A stretch of DNA of 64,000 nucleotides from Mesocentrotus franciscanus (Eukaryota; Echinodermata; Echinoidea; Camarodonta; Strongylocentrotidae), in assembly GCA_037976565.1 (NCBI GenBank), contig CP137668.1, positions 35,726,088 through 35,790,087 on the forward strand, read 5' to 3'. A program made the position numbers and the translations under genes. This document shows, in pieces, positions 1-11,083 of the stretch. The number at the start of each line of letters is the position of its first letter. Position 1 is the stretch's first letter. A model generated the notes under the pieces. The model was not told the origin of the DNA, searched no databases, and saw nothing but the letters and a program-made list of their open reading frames with translations.

Positions 1-681
1 TACCTCTCTCCATATGCTACGGTTAGTGCTAGCTATCAAACAAACTTTGTAGTGATCTCAAGCAAGTCAGTGTATTAAGTTCAGTTGACACCATCTTAAT
101 TGTCAACCTAATGACATATTTGTCATAAATTCATTGACATTTAATACATACAGGTATCAATATTTTTGTTCATTCACAAAGAAATTCAACCCTTGTCCAT
201 ATACTGTTTTGGGGTTAATTATCATGTCAAAGTATGCTGTTCAGAATGATATTCAAATTTCTTAGTCAAGGACAAGAAAAAATAAACATGTATCAGTTGT
301 TGCTATATCAGAAAATAATCAGAAAAAAGTTATTTATACATACAGTGATGCATCCATTAAAAAAATGTATTAAAATCACATGCTTTTTAAATAATCTACA
401 AATAATATATATGTTACTCTATACTTATACTACATGAACATGTATACATCACAATTTAGTACACAGACCATTTTGTATGCATATTCCCTGCAAAAAGGGA
501 GCAATTTAAAACCTAAAACATCTATTTCCCCCAATACACTGCAATTTATAACCTACAATGTCTATTAATGACCCCTACTACACTGCTACTGCTGTCTCTA
601 TTTCAACTACCAACACTACTAAAATGAACCACAATAATTAACAACTATAACAACACCAACACAACAAATGCAATATCTCAC
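1..681. other. Intron of the DPP gene, running off the left edge
   Basis: AT-rich sequence downstream (minus strand) of the exon at 682-812. Its donor begins at 681. I see no further exon, no family-like peptide and no strong repeat; short open frames here are random. Confidence 0.6.
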
Positions 682-812
682 CTCACTGTAAATCTTGTTG
701 TCATAGGAGGGATACCATGCTTTAGGGACCTGGGAATCATTGAACTGACCAAACACTAATCTTGATCCATCTTTGTTCCAGTACATGGCGCTATCGGTAC
801 CCAGAATCTCCT
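682..812 (-). CDS. DPP-family exon (7th shared exon, propeller)
   Basis: This is the most 3' exon in the window. Minus-strand acceptor TTTGTCAG and donor GAG|GTGAGA bound 131 nt, entering in phase 1 and leaving in phase 0. It encodes EEILGTDSAMYWNKDGSRLV followed by FGQFNDSQVPKAWYPSYDNK and IYSE. This matches the DPP4/FAP/DPP6/DPP10 block E-E-x-L...A-x-x-W-x-x-D-G-x-x-L-x-x-x-x-x-N-D-S-x-V-P. Together with the preceding exon it completes the D-W-V-Y-E-E-E motif; in DPP4 the glutamates of this motif bind the substrate amino terminus. N-D-S is a possible N-glycosylation site. The gene continues left of position 1, so the later propeller blades and the hydrolase domain are absent. Family assignment is strong; subfamily is not settled by this exon alone. 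Confidence 0.93.
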
Positions 813-1216
813 CTGACAAAGTCACAAAGAAAGAGAGACAGATGGAGAGAAAGAGAGGATGAGAGGATGAGAGAAAAGAGAACGAATTTACCATACATCT
901 CCAAACAACCTCCAGAAGATAAAAATTAATTTGTAGGCCCACTTAGCAAACGGATAAGATTAATATCAGTGAATCATCAGAAGATGATATTGAATGAACA
1001 AAAGCCACTGCATTGAGCAATGATTTAAAACAGTTGTATCAGGATTCATAACAAAATTGACTGATCTTCTAATCCAACTAATATTTGATTACTCTTATTA
1101 TGCAGAGTATATACTCGAATAATGTAAAATATATCTGGAAATCTTTTACTGTTCGACTGAGTGGAAATATATCTGAAGCACTGTTCCTGTTGCTCTCTAG
1201 CTAACAGCAAAGTGCA

Positions 1217-1379
1217 CACCCTAAATAACAATGGAGCAATCTTAATATTGATATTACCTGTGTATGACATGACATTTCTACTATCATCGTACAGGGGAGC
1301 TTAATATGGCACACCGTTATTTCAGTAGTAACATTAAAATGCATTCCTTAATAACAATGGAGCAATCCTACTTTCTATA

Positions 1380-1419
<40 letters not shown>

Positions 1420-1480
1420 AACGGATATTCCATTATGTCATACAGGGGAGCTTACCTTCATATACCCAATCTGGCACACC
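1217..1480. repeat. Local duplication spanning an exon donor, with a (TA)n tract
   Basis: Two imperfect copies, about 1217-1312 and 1344-1480, share AATAACAATGGAGCAATC, TACAGGGGAGCTTA and GGCACACC. The second copy includes the real 3' end and donor of the exon at 1456-1576; the first is a decayed version without a donor. A pure (TA)n tract fills 1381-1417. Confidence 0.6.
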
Positions 1481-1576
1481 ATTAAATATTTCCCCTTCCA
1501 CTCCATCGGTGGTAACGGCAACTGGATCGTTGTTGACTGCATTCTGGTAGTATAGGTTGTTCTTGTAAACAAATAC
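1456..1576 (-). CDS. DPP-family exon (6th shared exon, DWVYE motif)
   Basis: A 121-nt exon with acceptor TTTGTTTAG and donor GAAG|GTAAGC; phase 0 in, phase 1 out. It encodes VFVYKNNLYYQNAVNNDPVA, then a loop, then E-G-E-I-F-N-G-V-P-D-W-V-Y-E. The same order is seen in the DPP family: V/I-x-x-x-N-N-(I/L)-Y-Y, then I-(I/F)-N-G-x-x-D-W-(V/L)-Y-E-E. This is beta-propeller sequence facing the extracellular or luminal side. A degenerate partial copy of the exon end and donor lies just downstream (1291-1320). Confidence 0.94.
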
Positions 1577-1916
1577 CTAAACAAAATCAATGGAATCAAA
1601 ATTTTAAAAAGACATCTTTTGTCTATGTTCACGGTCTCTCATTTAAATATTTATTAGTCAAGGATCATAACTCTGGACTGCCTTATTGTTTGGAGTAAAG
1701 TAGAATCTACATGTACATGCACACGGTACGATTAACAAAAAACATTGACTGTGGCAATGCAACCCCCTGGCTGTTACATTGGTTGACGGAAGCTAGTAAA
1801 GGGTTAAACACAGTATGTACAAATACATGTTATGAAGTTAAGTTGTAGTAGAAAAGGTTGAATCTGATGAAGGTTCAAACTAAAATCAGGCCTGATAATT
1901 ACCCGATTAAATTGGT

Positions 1917-2040
1917 TTCCCAATTTATTTTTTTTCCTGATTTTTCCACAATTTTTTTTCAGTCTTCAAAAATTTTTTTTTCCCCGATTTTTCCCTTATT
2001 TTCCCTATTTTTCCCCAATTTTCTTACTCAAAAGGGGGGA
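1917..2040. repeat. T-rich TTTTCCC-type low-complexity tract
   Basis: A run of T-rich heptamer-like units (TTTTCCC, TTTTTCCCC) inside an intron. The transcript (minus strand) is purine-rich here. No gene; simple low-complexity DNA. Confidence 0.6.
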
Positions 2041-2324
2041 ATATTCTCAGATGCCATTTTCTTCTCCCTGGATCCTTTTTTTTACACAAGGGGACGGTGG
2101 TCAGGGGAACCTATTTTTTCTTAGTGCTCACTATCAACCCTGATTACTATACAGTGATCAAGTTATGAAATCAATAAATGCGGTGATCAAATCAAAAGTC
2201 AAGTGACAATATATATATATATACACAGGAGATGCCAAATAAAGTTGGTTTTGAATACTAATAACAAGAAAACTGTCCTACAGTTTGATCAATAAGTTGG
2301 TCAGCTTCTTTTAACAATTCTTAC

Positions 2325-2418
2325 CAGGCCAGCACTATTAGGAACCCAAGCTGCATATCTGAGAGGGACTACTACTCCGTCAGTCACATTGGGTGGACGT
2401 AATGTCTTGATCACAGAT
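2325..2418 (-). CDS. DPP-family exon (5th shared exon, propeller)
   Basis: A 94-nt exon with acceptor ACAATCCAG and donor CTG|GTAAGA; phase 2 in, phase 0 out. It encodes SVIKTLRPPNVTDGVVVPLR followed by YAAWVPNSAGL. The L-(Q/R)-Y-A-A-W stretch is typical of this position in DPP6/DPP10 and related peptidases. N-V-T is a candidate N-glycosylation site. The reading frame joins both neighbours without a stop. Confidence 0.92.
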
Positions 2419-2784
2419 CTGGATTGTGAGAAAGGTACAAAATAAAACAAGGAATCATATCAATATCCTGGGTTTATATCAGTGCTTAATACATCTATGA
2501 TGTCTCTATTAGTGCTTTACCAATTTATATTACTATCCCGGTCAGCTGATTCAGGATTCACTCCCTGCTGAGCAAACTATACAATTATGACTTTGGTATC
2601 CTACCGGGTAGCCATTTATCACCTGGGTCGAGAGAAGTAATGTAGAAAAATGCTCTGCTTAATGACATGAGTGCCAAGCCAAGGACTGGTGAAGGCTCTT
2701 AACTCTAATACAATTTTTCTTGGGTCAATCCTTGTCCAGTGCATTCATCCTTGAACAAGGTATTTTACATATATCAACATTATA

Positions 2785-3274
2785 CTGTTTTCACACTGGC
2801 AAAATTTTGCTTAACCTCGTACTATAGGTGGGGCTAAAGGGGGGTCTTAACCCCATCTATAGTCCGGGGTTAAGTTTATTCCACTTTCTTTCACATTGGC
2901 AAAATTTGCTTAACCCTGGACTATAGGTGGGGTTAAAGGGGGGTCTTAGCCCCACCTATAGTCCGGGGTTAAGCTTATTCCACTTTCTGTTCAGACACGT
3001 ATTTACCAAAGTGGGGTAGCCCCACCTATAGTACGCGGTTATCTGGCCCTGCAAAATAGCAGGGCTAACCCCGCAATAGTGGTGCTAACTCCGCAATTGC
3101 GGTGCCAAGCAAATGAATGAGAACAGAAATGAAAAATAGTCCGGTACTACGCAATGGAGCGAATTAATGAATGTTTACGCTATACAGCTAGTACGGGGCT
3201 GACGAATTGCAGTGAGAACAGCCAAAAAAGGATTAAGGATAGTACGGGGTTAAGCAAAATAAGTGTGAAAAGAG
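2785..3274. mobile_element. MITE with TA target duplication and internally duplicated end
   Basis: The termini are CTGTTTTCACACT and AGTGTGAAAAGAG, inverted and flanked by TA. A second copy of the left end (about 99-bp period; 2788-2886 and 2887-2985) carries the palindromic block ACTATAGGTGGGG...CCCCACCTATAGT. No transposase is encoded, so it is non-autonomous. It sits in the intron between the exons at 2325-2418 and 3743-3870. Confidence 0.7.
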
Positions 3275-3292
3275 TATTAGTCCTTCTTGACC

Positions 3293-3592
3293 CAGGGGGG
3301 TGTTTCACAAAGACTAAGATCGACTTTAAGTTGGACTTAACTATGACAGGCCATTCATGCCACTGGTTGCTCTCACTATTGGGTCTCTCAATTATGATCT
3401 TTATCTTTAATATTTTTCCCTTCAATAATGAACTATCAAAAAAGGTAAATTCTGCAGATTTGTGACCACGATCTGTACGTCCCTTGAGAGACGAATGCCA
3501 GTAAATGGTGAGAGCAAACAGTGGCATAAATGGCCTACCATAGTTAAGTCCAACTTAAAGTCCATTTTAGTCTTTGTGATCAACACCCCCTG
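3293..3592. mobile_element. Foldback MITE, ~300 bp
   Basis: The arms 3293-3400 and 3486-3592 are imperfect inverted copies sharing CACAAAGACTAA, GACTTTAAGTTGGACTTAAC and GCCACTG. The middle is AT-rich and non-coding. It begins 19 bp beyond the preceding MITE. Open frames across both arms (3154-3634) are artefacts of the inverted structure. Confidence 0.7.
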
Positions 3593-3742
3593 GTGTATTA
3601 AATAAGTAACTGGCAATGCTGGAGTAATAATCATTGCAGTATTAATTAGCTAGTACTGATGTGGCTCTCCTGGGTAAATAAGCCTGTACAATTATAATCG
3701 TCTGAGGATGAAAGATAAAGTAAAAGAAAATTATCCACTTAC

Positions 3743-3870
3743 TTCTTTGCAACATCATAGATCTTGTAGACTGCTTCAAAGCTAGAACGGAAGAGCTGTT
3801 TCTCATCTGACGAGAGCAGGATATACTCTTTGTTTGGATGTACCCATACTCTTATAATCGCTTCATCATC
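3743..3870 (-). CDS. DPP-family exon (4th shared exon, retained active-site Arg)
   Basis: A 128-nt exon with acceptor TGTTTTGCAG and donor AA|GTAAGT; phase 0 in, phase 2 out. It encodes DDEAIIRVWVHPNKEYILLS then SDEKQLFRSSFEAVYKIYDV and AKK. It aligns with the DPP stretch S-P-D-x-x-(Y/F)-(V/I)-L-L...K-Q-x-(R/H/Q)-x-S-Y-x-A-x-Y-x-I-Y-D-(L/I). The arginine in F-R-S-S-F-E-A-V-Y falls on the column of DPP4 Arg125, which contacts substrate. By my recollection vertebrate DPP10 has His there and DPP6 has Gln. The residue is seen directly; the alignment is by eye. Confidence 0.92.
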
Positions 3871-3974
3871 CTGCAAAACAAAAAAACAAAGAAGAGAACA
3901 ATGATCCTGTGCCCTGATAAAAATCCTATTATGTTTTTATGTAAGACAACTGTTCAACAGTCAATTCACTACAC

Positions 3975-4132
3975 TTAATGAATTCCTAGCTTCAACTTTG
4001 GATGAAACACTGTACCTAACCCTCATCCTAAGCTTAACCTAAAAACAAAATGCAACCCTAAACCTTAATATCTTGGTCAAAATATAAAGCCTTAAGTAAA
4101 TGTCACCAGAATATGTGTCAGATAACTATCTT
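3975..4132. repeat. CCTAACCC-type dispersed repeat, copy 1
   Basis: Contains TTCCTAGCTTCAACTTTGG, CCTAACCCTCATCCTAAGC and ACCCTAAACCTTA followed by ATGTGTCAGATAACTA. The same ordered blocks recur at about 6085-6225, 35530-35760 (opposite strand at the start) and 43288-43465. Confidence 0.6.
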
Positions 4133-4822
4133 ATGATGTATCAAACTCTTACAGGAAAAAGACCTTGGTCTAGGGTGTATGTAGCCCCAACCGTTAACCA
4201 GATGAGAGCAAGAAAATATATGTGTACCGATCGACTCTAACCTACTGGATAATTAAGTGGAACCATGTTCAACAGATCTATCAAATGACCCAGCTTTTAC
4301 TCATTTATGAAAGAGCTTGAGATGAATTAGTTATTCTTGTATCAAACATGGTCATAGATTGTTCTAATCCATTTTATATCATGTGATAATTTAATGATGT
4401 CTTCATGTTAAAACAAATGCCTGTACATACTTTTACTTATTATATAGATCAACAAATATGGGTCATACTCATATTTTCTGAATTACTTATAGCAAACAGC
4501 ATAAAGCGTGCAGATGCTTACCGGGTAAGTTAATATATTTCATTTTTAGGAGAGGAACAAATCTTATAAATTTCCTTTCAAGTAACAAATAAAGAAAAAA
4601 GAAAGAAAAAAAAAAGGCACACCCAAAACTAATTACACCTACACAACAACCAATTTACTTCAGGTTTTGCCTATAGCATTATATTGGCATATATTGAGAG
4701 AGAGCTAATCAAATCAGGTCAGTGGTTGCGTAGCGATAAATGGGTTTTACGAACAACGCGTTTTGTGCTGTGCTCAAGGCAACTCCTTGTTCCAATTTCA
4801 AACTACAGGTTTTGGACCTTAC

Positions 4823-4917
4823 CATTGTCCTATTGCTAATGAGCAGTGTTGTTTCATTGGCAGCGATATCAACAGCCACAATATTGTTGGTGGAATTCCG
4901 TAGTACATATTCATCCT
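4823..4917 (-). CDS. DPP-family exon (3rd shared exon, N-glycosylation-rich)
   Basis: A 95-nt exon with acceptor CCTATTTCAG and donor ATG|GTAAGG; phase 1 in, phase 0 out. It encodes (E)DEYVLRNSTNNIVAVDIAAN then ETTLLISNRTM. The pattern matches the first propeller blade of DPP10/DPP6 (x-(D/E)-x-(V/Y)-(V/L)-x...N-(I/V)-x-x-x-(D/N)-(I/V)-x-x-N-x-T-x-L-L-(I/L)-x-N-x-T). Three sequons are visible (N-S-T, N-E-T, N-R-T), as expected for a heavily glycosylated type II ectodomain. Confidence 0.92.
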
Positions 4918-5163
4918 CTGAAATAGGAAAAAACCAATAACAAAAGAGAGGAGAAAGATGAAAAACAGCTCCATCACAAAATTCTATGAAATATGAACAA
5001 CATGATCTATAATTCATCGATTGACGGAGTAATATATGCCACCTAGCAAAGGCCGTCGGCAGCTCATATATAACATCTTCGTGCCAGGATATCATTAATG
5101 AGTCCAGCCCATCAAATTAAGGGTAATGCATACTTTGCGGTTTATGTGCAAAACAACATGAAA

Positions 5164-5527
5164 TTAAAGCCCCTCTAAAGTGATGGGAGCCCCCAAAATT
5201 TGATGGCAAAATTTCACTTAAATTGTATCATAATGTGAAAGAGGATGTCATTTAAGACACATTTCTGCAAGGATTCTCAAAAAAAATGTGTTTGAAGTCG
5301 AGTATTGATGAAAGAACACAAGATTTAGGTTTTCTGCGTACAACAGAAAACCCAAATATGTATTCTTTTATCAATATTTGTCTTCAAACACATTTTTTGT
5401 GGGGAAATCTCTGCAGAAGTGTGTCTTAAATTACATCCTCTTTCACATAATGATACAATTTAAGTGAAATTTTGCCATCAATTTTTTTGCGAATTTGGGG
5501 CTCCCATCACTTTAGGGGGGCTTTAAA
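5164..5527. mobile_element. Near-complete foldback (hairpin) element, ~364 bp
   Basis: The left arm, from TTAAAGCCCCTCTAAAGTGA, is matched along almost its whole length by the right arm ending TCACTTTAGGGGGGCTTTAA. The loop is only a few bases near 5340 (GGTTTTCTG cgtacaa CAGAAAACC). Transcribed in the DPP intron, it would form a roughly 180-bp imperfect duplex. It has no coding capacity. Confidence 0.8.
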
Positions 5528-5861
5528 GACCAATAAAGTAGTTCTCTTGACCCTTACAGTGATGTATGCAGTTCATATGCCACAATTTTATCATGTACGT
5601 ACATGTAATCTTCTCAGGAAAAAAGGAGGAAAAAAAGAAGAAAGAAAAACAAGTTGTTTTTCTTCTTGAAAATGGGTTCATTAATTGTCAATTTACAACA
5701 ATCAAAGAACAATTTAATATCCATACACATTACGTACAAATAAATATGACTGAAAAAATTATTTTTAAAAGTTGAAATTTTTGAGATACATGTACATGTT
5801 TTTAATCTTGATGGTGCTGTAGGGGTTAAAATATCACCTTAATCTTATGGTTTGTACTCAC

Positions 5862-5954
5862 CTGTCAGCCACACGGCATCGAAGTACGATGGCTGGTACT
5901 GAGGGTCGAAAATATCCTCAAATGTGTACCTTGAATATATTTTGAGTTCTGTCC
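5862..5954 (-). CDS. DPP-family exon (2nd shared exon, start of ectodomain)
   Basis: A 93-nt exon with acceptor CCCCTTTCAG and donor ACAG|GTGAGT, phase 1 to phase 1. It encodes (G)TELKIYSRYTFEDIFDPQYQ then PSYFDAVWLT. It corresponds to the membrane-proximal stalk of the family: (F/L)-(T/S)-(L/F)-E-D-(L/I/Y)-F...(A/Y)-x-W-(I/L)-(S/N/T). It joins the transmembrane exon directly in frame (G plus GG gives Gly), so no further coding exon is needed in the 5.7-kb intron between them. Confidence 0.92.
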
Positions 5955-6084
5955 CTGAAAGGGGAAATTACAAAAAAATAGTGTCAGAAAAATGATATTT
6001 CTGTCACTAAAAATACATTTATCGTTATATTTCCACCATTCCAATCAGCTCTCCAACCTATTATCTGGCAACAATTGCTCCACG

Positions 6085-6225
6085 ATCAATTTCCTACTCT
6101 AACTGTATTCCTAACTTCAACTCTGGTCCATACCCTAAACCGAACCTAAAAGTGAATAACAATCATAACGCTTATCCTGTATTTTTACCAAAATATATCT
6201 CAGAACAAATGTTGGGTCACCCCAC
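6085..6225. repeat. CCTAACCC-type dispersed repeat, copy 2
   Basis: Shares TATTCCTAACTTCAACTCTGG, ACCCTAAACCGAACCTAAAA and AACAAATGTTGGGTCACC with the other copies. Older and more diverged than copies 1 and 4. Confidence 0.5.
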
Positions 6226-7127
6226 CTCAAACCCTTGTCACTATTTTTACAATCTCCTTTCATTCCTGGATTATTACATCTCTAGCACAGTGCTGACCAA
6301 AACTGCAAATTTTTCAAAGACATTTTTTCTGAGACTGGGAGCTCTATAGTTAGCTCAAGAAGGATCCCTCAAAAGCTATAGGTTTTCTGGGTTCATGTAG
6401 CTTTACAATTATATTATTAGTATCTAATGAAATGAGGTTAACATGTTTCAGTGATATCAATTTTTTTCTAGAATTTATAGTTTGAATGCACCATTTTTAA
6501 TTGAATTGAATAACGATGACAATTAATCTACTAAAATGTATTTTTACAAATTCATATACATGTATAAAGTACAAATGTATACAACAGAACAAAATATAAA
6601 GAATATATGTGGTAATTGAAATAGACAGAAGAAAAAAAACCCACATCAAATTAAGAAAAAGAAAGTGTTACTTGGAAGAAAGCTAGATCAACAAAAGTTT
6701 GAACCACATCTAGGTGCAAAATCACAAATATCATAAATAAATAATAATCACAGCAATTACAACTTGACTGGGGCAAAACTGGTGAAAACATTGAAACTGT
6801 ATCGAAAATACTATGTGCTGAAAAAAATAACAAAATGCTTTCTCACAGGATTAAAGTAAGACAGCAATTACAATTTTGCTATGATACAAAAATGATGAAA
6901 ACAATGAAACTGAAAAGGAAAATCTATTGGAAAAACCGAACACATCAAAATTTTCTCACAGGCTAAAAAGAAAGAAAGTTCTAAATAAGTGCAAACTAAG
7001 GACTTTGTGCTCATTTCGTCCTACTATATTACTGTAACTCGATCCACGCATGATAACACAGTTTACATGATAATACACAATATTGCTGGATTTAGATTTC
7101 CTGAGCTCAGTTCTGAATGGATCATAT

Positions 7128-7435
7128 AATTATTTCGTCGCCCGGCTGGCAGAAGGGCATTAGCGGGAGAGCGACTCGAAAACTACTTTACGTATTATTC
7201 GCATTTAAAGATTGTTTTATATTTAATCTGCTTTCCGTCCCGAAAATTGGTTTAAAACTTAAAAGACTAATAGAAATGTTATATTAGAACACGGCCACAA
7301 ATTTTATTTGGAAATAAGTCAGTTTTTATAAAGCTTCAGGCGATTTAGTACTAATGCCCTTCTGCTTAGCGCATCATTTTTTTCCTGAAATTCGAGCTAA
7401 CGCTCTCCTGCCACCCAGGCGACGATTTCATAAAT
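7128..7435. mobile_element. MITE with TCGTCGCC termini
   Basis: The ends TTTCGTCGCCCGGCTGGCAG and CTGCCACCCAGGCGACGA are inverted copies. The inner arms contain CAGAAGGGCATTAG and its complement CTAATGCCCTTCTG. That core resembles the stem of the abundant ~70-bp hairpin repeat described below. No open frame. Confidence 0.65.
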
Positions 7436-8880
7436 GATACATTACTCACTTCCCAGTAACAAACATCTTCCCTAAAATAATGGAACGTAAACAAAATAGT
7501 AGTTAGTATGCTAGCCTAACCTTTAAACACTGATTATCATAGCCTCTGCTACCCCTAAGCCAACCAATCCAGTCTCACATACTATGAAATTCATTATGAA
7601 ACACACTCTAGCTCTATCCATCATATTGCATACAAATATAATCCCCGTAATGGGTTCCAGGTTGGGAAACTAATTTGGAGAGCGTATCGGGGGGAAAATA
7701 ATCAATTTCTGTTGCATGACCAAACCTGAATCTATTTGCATAATTGATTGGCATTAGCCAAGGCGAATATTCACAGCAAGTGCACTTATATAATCAATTT
7801 TAAGTTGGGAGTGTATATATGGTGTATAATAATTAAGTGAACAGTATGGAGTATATATATTTTACCATTATATCTAAGCAAGTCAGATCAGAGATCTAAG
7901 AGGATAATCACAATATACTGGAAGAGAGAGTGCTGAGTTCCATTTTCACAGAAATTTGTCTTTGCCACATTCGTAAAACAGAGCTTCTGAACTCTGAATG
8001 GTTAGGGCTATTAAAATTGATCACATATTGTTCTTCAAATTGGCAAAAATACTTTTTTTCTTTTATCGCTACAATGATAGAATATAATGCAATGTCTCTG
8101 AAAACAATGTACACAGGCGGAAATGTTCAATAAATGGCTAGTTTTTATTGCAAAACAATTATTGTAATCTCTCAACTTGTTGCCAATTTAAGGATTTAAA
8201 AATTATTTTCCTTCATAAAATTCCTAGCATCAAATGCAATATAGTCTTGAAACAAAAAAGGATGCAGTGTGTGCAGAAATTTTTCCCCTTTCTACTTGTG
8301 TATCTGGTATATTTTTAAGGTTCTGAATCAAAAGTTATTGAGCCAAACCACAAAATGTCAGGAGTAATTGTCACAAAAGTGTTAAAGGCCAACACTAGTT
8401 ATACAATTTGCTCTTTCAATTCAACCTATTACATACTGGAATGATGTGCGAATATGTCATGTCACTACCAAACTGCTGTATATTTCGGTGTGAGTCATTC
8501 CATCTTATTTAATCTGTATTTTATCATCTAATTATTCACTATGGTTACATGATAAGATAAAGTGCAAATAGTTGAATGTGCTAACATCAATTTTATACCA
8601 TAAAGACAAATGAATGAAACTGGGGAAATAAACTGCAATAGAAAATTCTCAAAAAAGAGAGAGTTCAAAAATAGTGATGGACTGAAATATTGATTAGTTA
8701 GGGTACAAGCAATGAAGTGTTAATCTGAAATATACAAATGACATGCAACACAAGGATATACACAATGCACAGTAGCAACACAGGCACACAATAATAACCC
8801 AAATTAGATACAAGATGGGAAAAAGACTAGAGGCTTGTTATACTTACTTGGCAAGGTAGTAGGCAGGCAATGGGTATGTA

Positions 8881-8937
8881 GCATCATGATTATCATCATG
8901 ATTAGCATCATAATTAGCATCATGATTATCATGATAT
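8881..8937. repeat. (ATC)n-like microsatellite
   Basis: Interrupted ATCATGATT/ATCATAATT units. It produces artefactual Asp/Met-rich open frames on both strands. Confidence 0.7.
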
Positions 8938-9084
8938 GACAGCACGAGGGAGTCGAATAATGAGAGAGAAAGAACATGAGATGACATATAGACACATGTT
9001 ATGACATATATACAGGAATCATGAATATTGAGGCGTACAATCACTTTCAAGAGTTTCCCCCACATGTAATTCTGAATCTGTTCT

Positions 9085-9237
9085 GGACCCTGTTTCATAA
9101 AACTTGATATCAATAACAAGTTACAAGCTACCGTTATAAGCTACTGAAATCATGGCATCTGATTGGCTGACAGCAAATTTGTCAAAGAAATTTCAGTAGC
9201 ATTTGTTATAGATAAAAAAGTTTTATGAAATGGGCCC
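9085..9237. mobile_element. Short hairpin MITE with TTTCATAAAACTT ends
   Basis: GGACCCTGTTTCATAAAACTT at the left is inverted as AAGTTTTATGAAATGGGCCC at the right. An inner pair, TATAAGCTACTGAAAT and ATTTCAGTAGCATTTGTTATA, extends the stem. No coding capacity. Confidence 0.7.
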
Positions 9238-10335
9238 CTGATCCTGGTCCTGATCCTCAAGAGGGATATATAGTTGACCAATAAGAACCTTATCATTCAA
9301 GAGAGAGTGAATTGTTTCAATTATTGCCAGCAAGCAGATTATTATGTAAATAGTGTTAGATACATGTACAAGCATTTTTCACAAACTTTTGAAGCCCGAT
9401 AGCGCCTGACATAACCTTATGAAAATGATCAGAAAAATAGCAAAATGTATTTTACACGCATTTCTTATACATTTAGACTAATACAAGATCAATCAAACTA
9501 ACCCTTTCCAAAAAGACTTTTGCAGGAATGGTAGCTATTACAGGAATAAACATATGGCTTTAATAATAAAATACACTGTTATAAATTTCTCCTTGATCTA
9601 GCATTATATGATCATTTTTTAAATTATATCTACTATAATGGGTTAGTGACAATGGATGCAATATTTTTCTGCTTCTTTTATTTAGTATTGAGACATTTAG
9701 CAGTGTAGTTATTTATTTTATGGCAAGATGCAAGCTTTCAGAGAATTTTTAAAATATGATTTATGCATGATACCATAGCTCTTGTATATTTACTGTTGCA
9801 TGGAAGATGTATTTTGTTTGTTCGGAGCCAGAAGGGTATTAACCTACTACAAATGCAAACATTTACATCAAATTAATATTCCTATGAAATTAATAAGCAA
9901 GTGCAGGAAATATTCTATAGATCCACCTACAGCATAATACCCTTTTCCGTTGACCTTTATATTGCCTACAAACTCATCACTAAAATTAAATGGAAGGCAT
10001 TCAACTCTATTGTGCTTGGGGAGAGGATGCATAGTCCTTTTATGATGTATTTCTAATTTATTCTGCCCTTTTGAAAATTAATTTTCCCCCAAGGAATGGC
10101 ATCATAGTGCGCTACTTGGTTTTGATATAATGAATGTCCATAATTTAGAATATGATAATTAATATCCCTTTCACTTACGATGTATGAGGGGGATGATGTG
10201 TTTTGGGTTTCTCATAAATTTTGTTCATTGCAAAATATAGGTGAATGCTTGTAAAGTGATTGGATAGATAAGTTCACAATGCACAATGATTTTGAGTGAC
10301 ATTCAATATAATTGATTTCCTTGCACAACCTGATG

Positions 10336-10368
<33 letters not shown>

Positions 10369-11007
10369 CCTTTTACTATATGTAAATGTGTATAAAGGGT
10401 ATTAAAGGGGAAGATAATGGTTTTGCGTATCAAATAAAGTTTGTCTATTATACTATTTTAATGAATGTTAATAATACAACTGGAAATATAAGCTCACACA
10501 CCAAATGATTTAAACTGTTGTCATTTACAATTTTCTACAGTTTTTGGTGTGGATGAAGGAGGAAATATGCTTATTGGGTTTCCAATCATTTGATATCAAT
10601 GTGAATAATGCAACTGGCCAGATAGGCTTACACCTGTATATTATGTAGAATACTGCACATGATACTTATTTGAAATGCTCATGATATCCTTGTTTGCTTC
10701 TAAAACTTGAATAAAGAAGGGCAGTCAAATTCAAATTTTCCATACACCATCCTAGAGTATATCACATGAAATTTCTTCCCCAAACAGGGATGAGAGCTGT
10801 AAGCTTATAATTGCATGTACTTTGCCAAGATATACATCTTTAAAAAAAATAGAAGAAGCTGTAGCTGCTGCTATATACAAATATTTGAAACAAAAGTAAT
10901 AAAGGTATCAGATAATAGAACAATAGCTATAGTTCATACTGCTTTATTTTTTTTCTTCAAGAAAGTACCAATAGAATACATTAAATATGTGTGAAAGATA
11001 TATATCA

Positions 11008-11083
11008 TCTCTCTGGGGTCAGAATGGTATCAACACTGTGTAAAATTACTTGAGTTAAAATCCCTTCCAGCTCCAAACAGATG
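11008..11083. repeat. Hairpin repeat family, diverged copy
   Basis: GGGGTCAGAATGGTATCAAC and the inverted GAGTTAAAATCCCTTCCAGC match the arms of the ~70-bp hairpin family. An isolated left-arm relic (GGAGCCAGAAGGGTATTAAC) is at about 9825-9845. Confidence 0.5.

Noticed and set aside
3154..3634. Overlapping frames on both strands near 3.2-3.6 kb.
   Set aside because: They run through two inverted-repeat MITEs; similar peptides on both strands simply reflect the palindrome.
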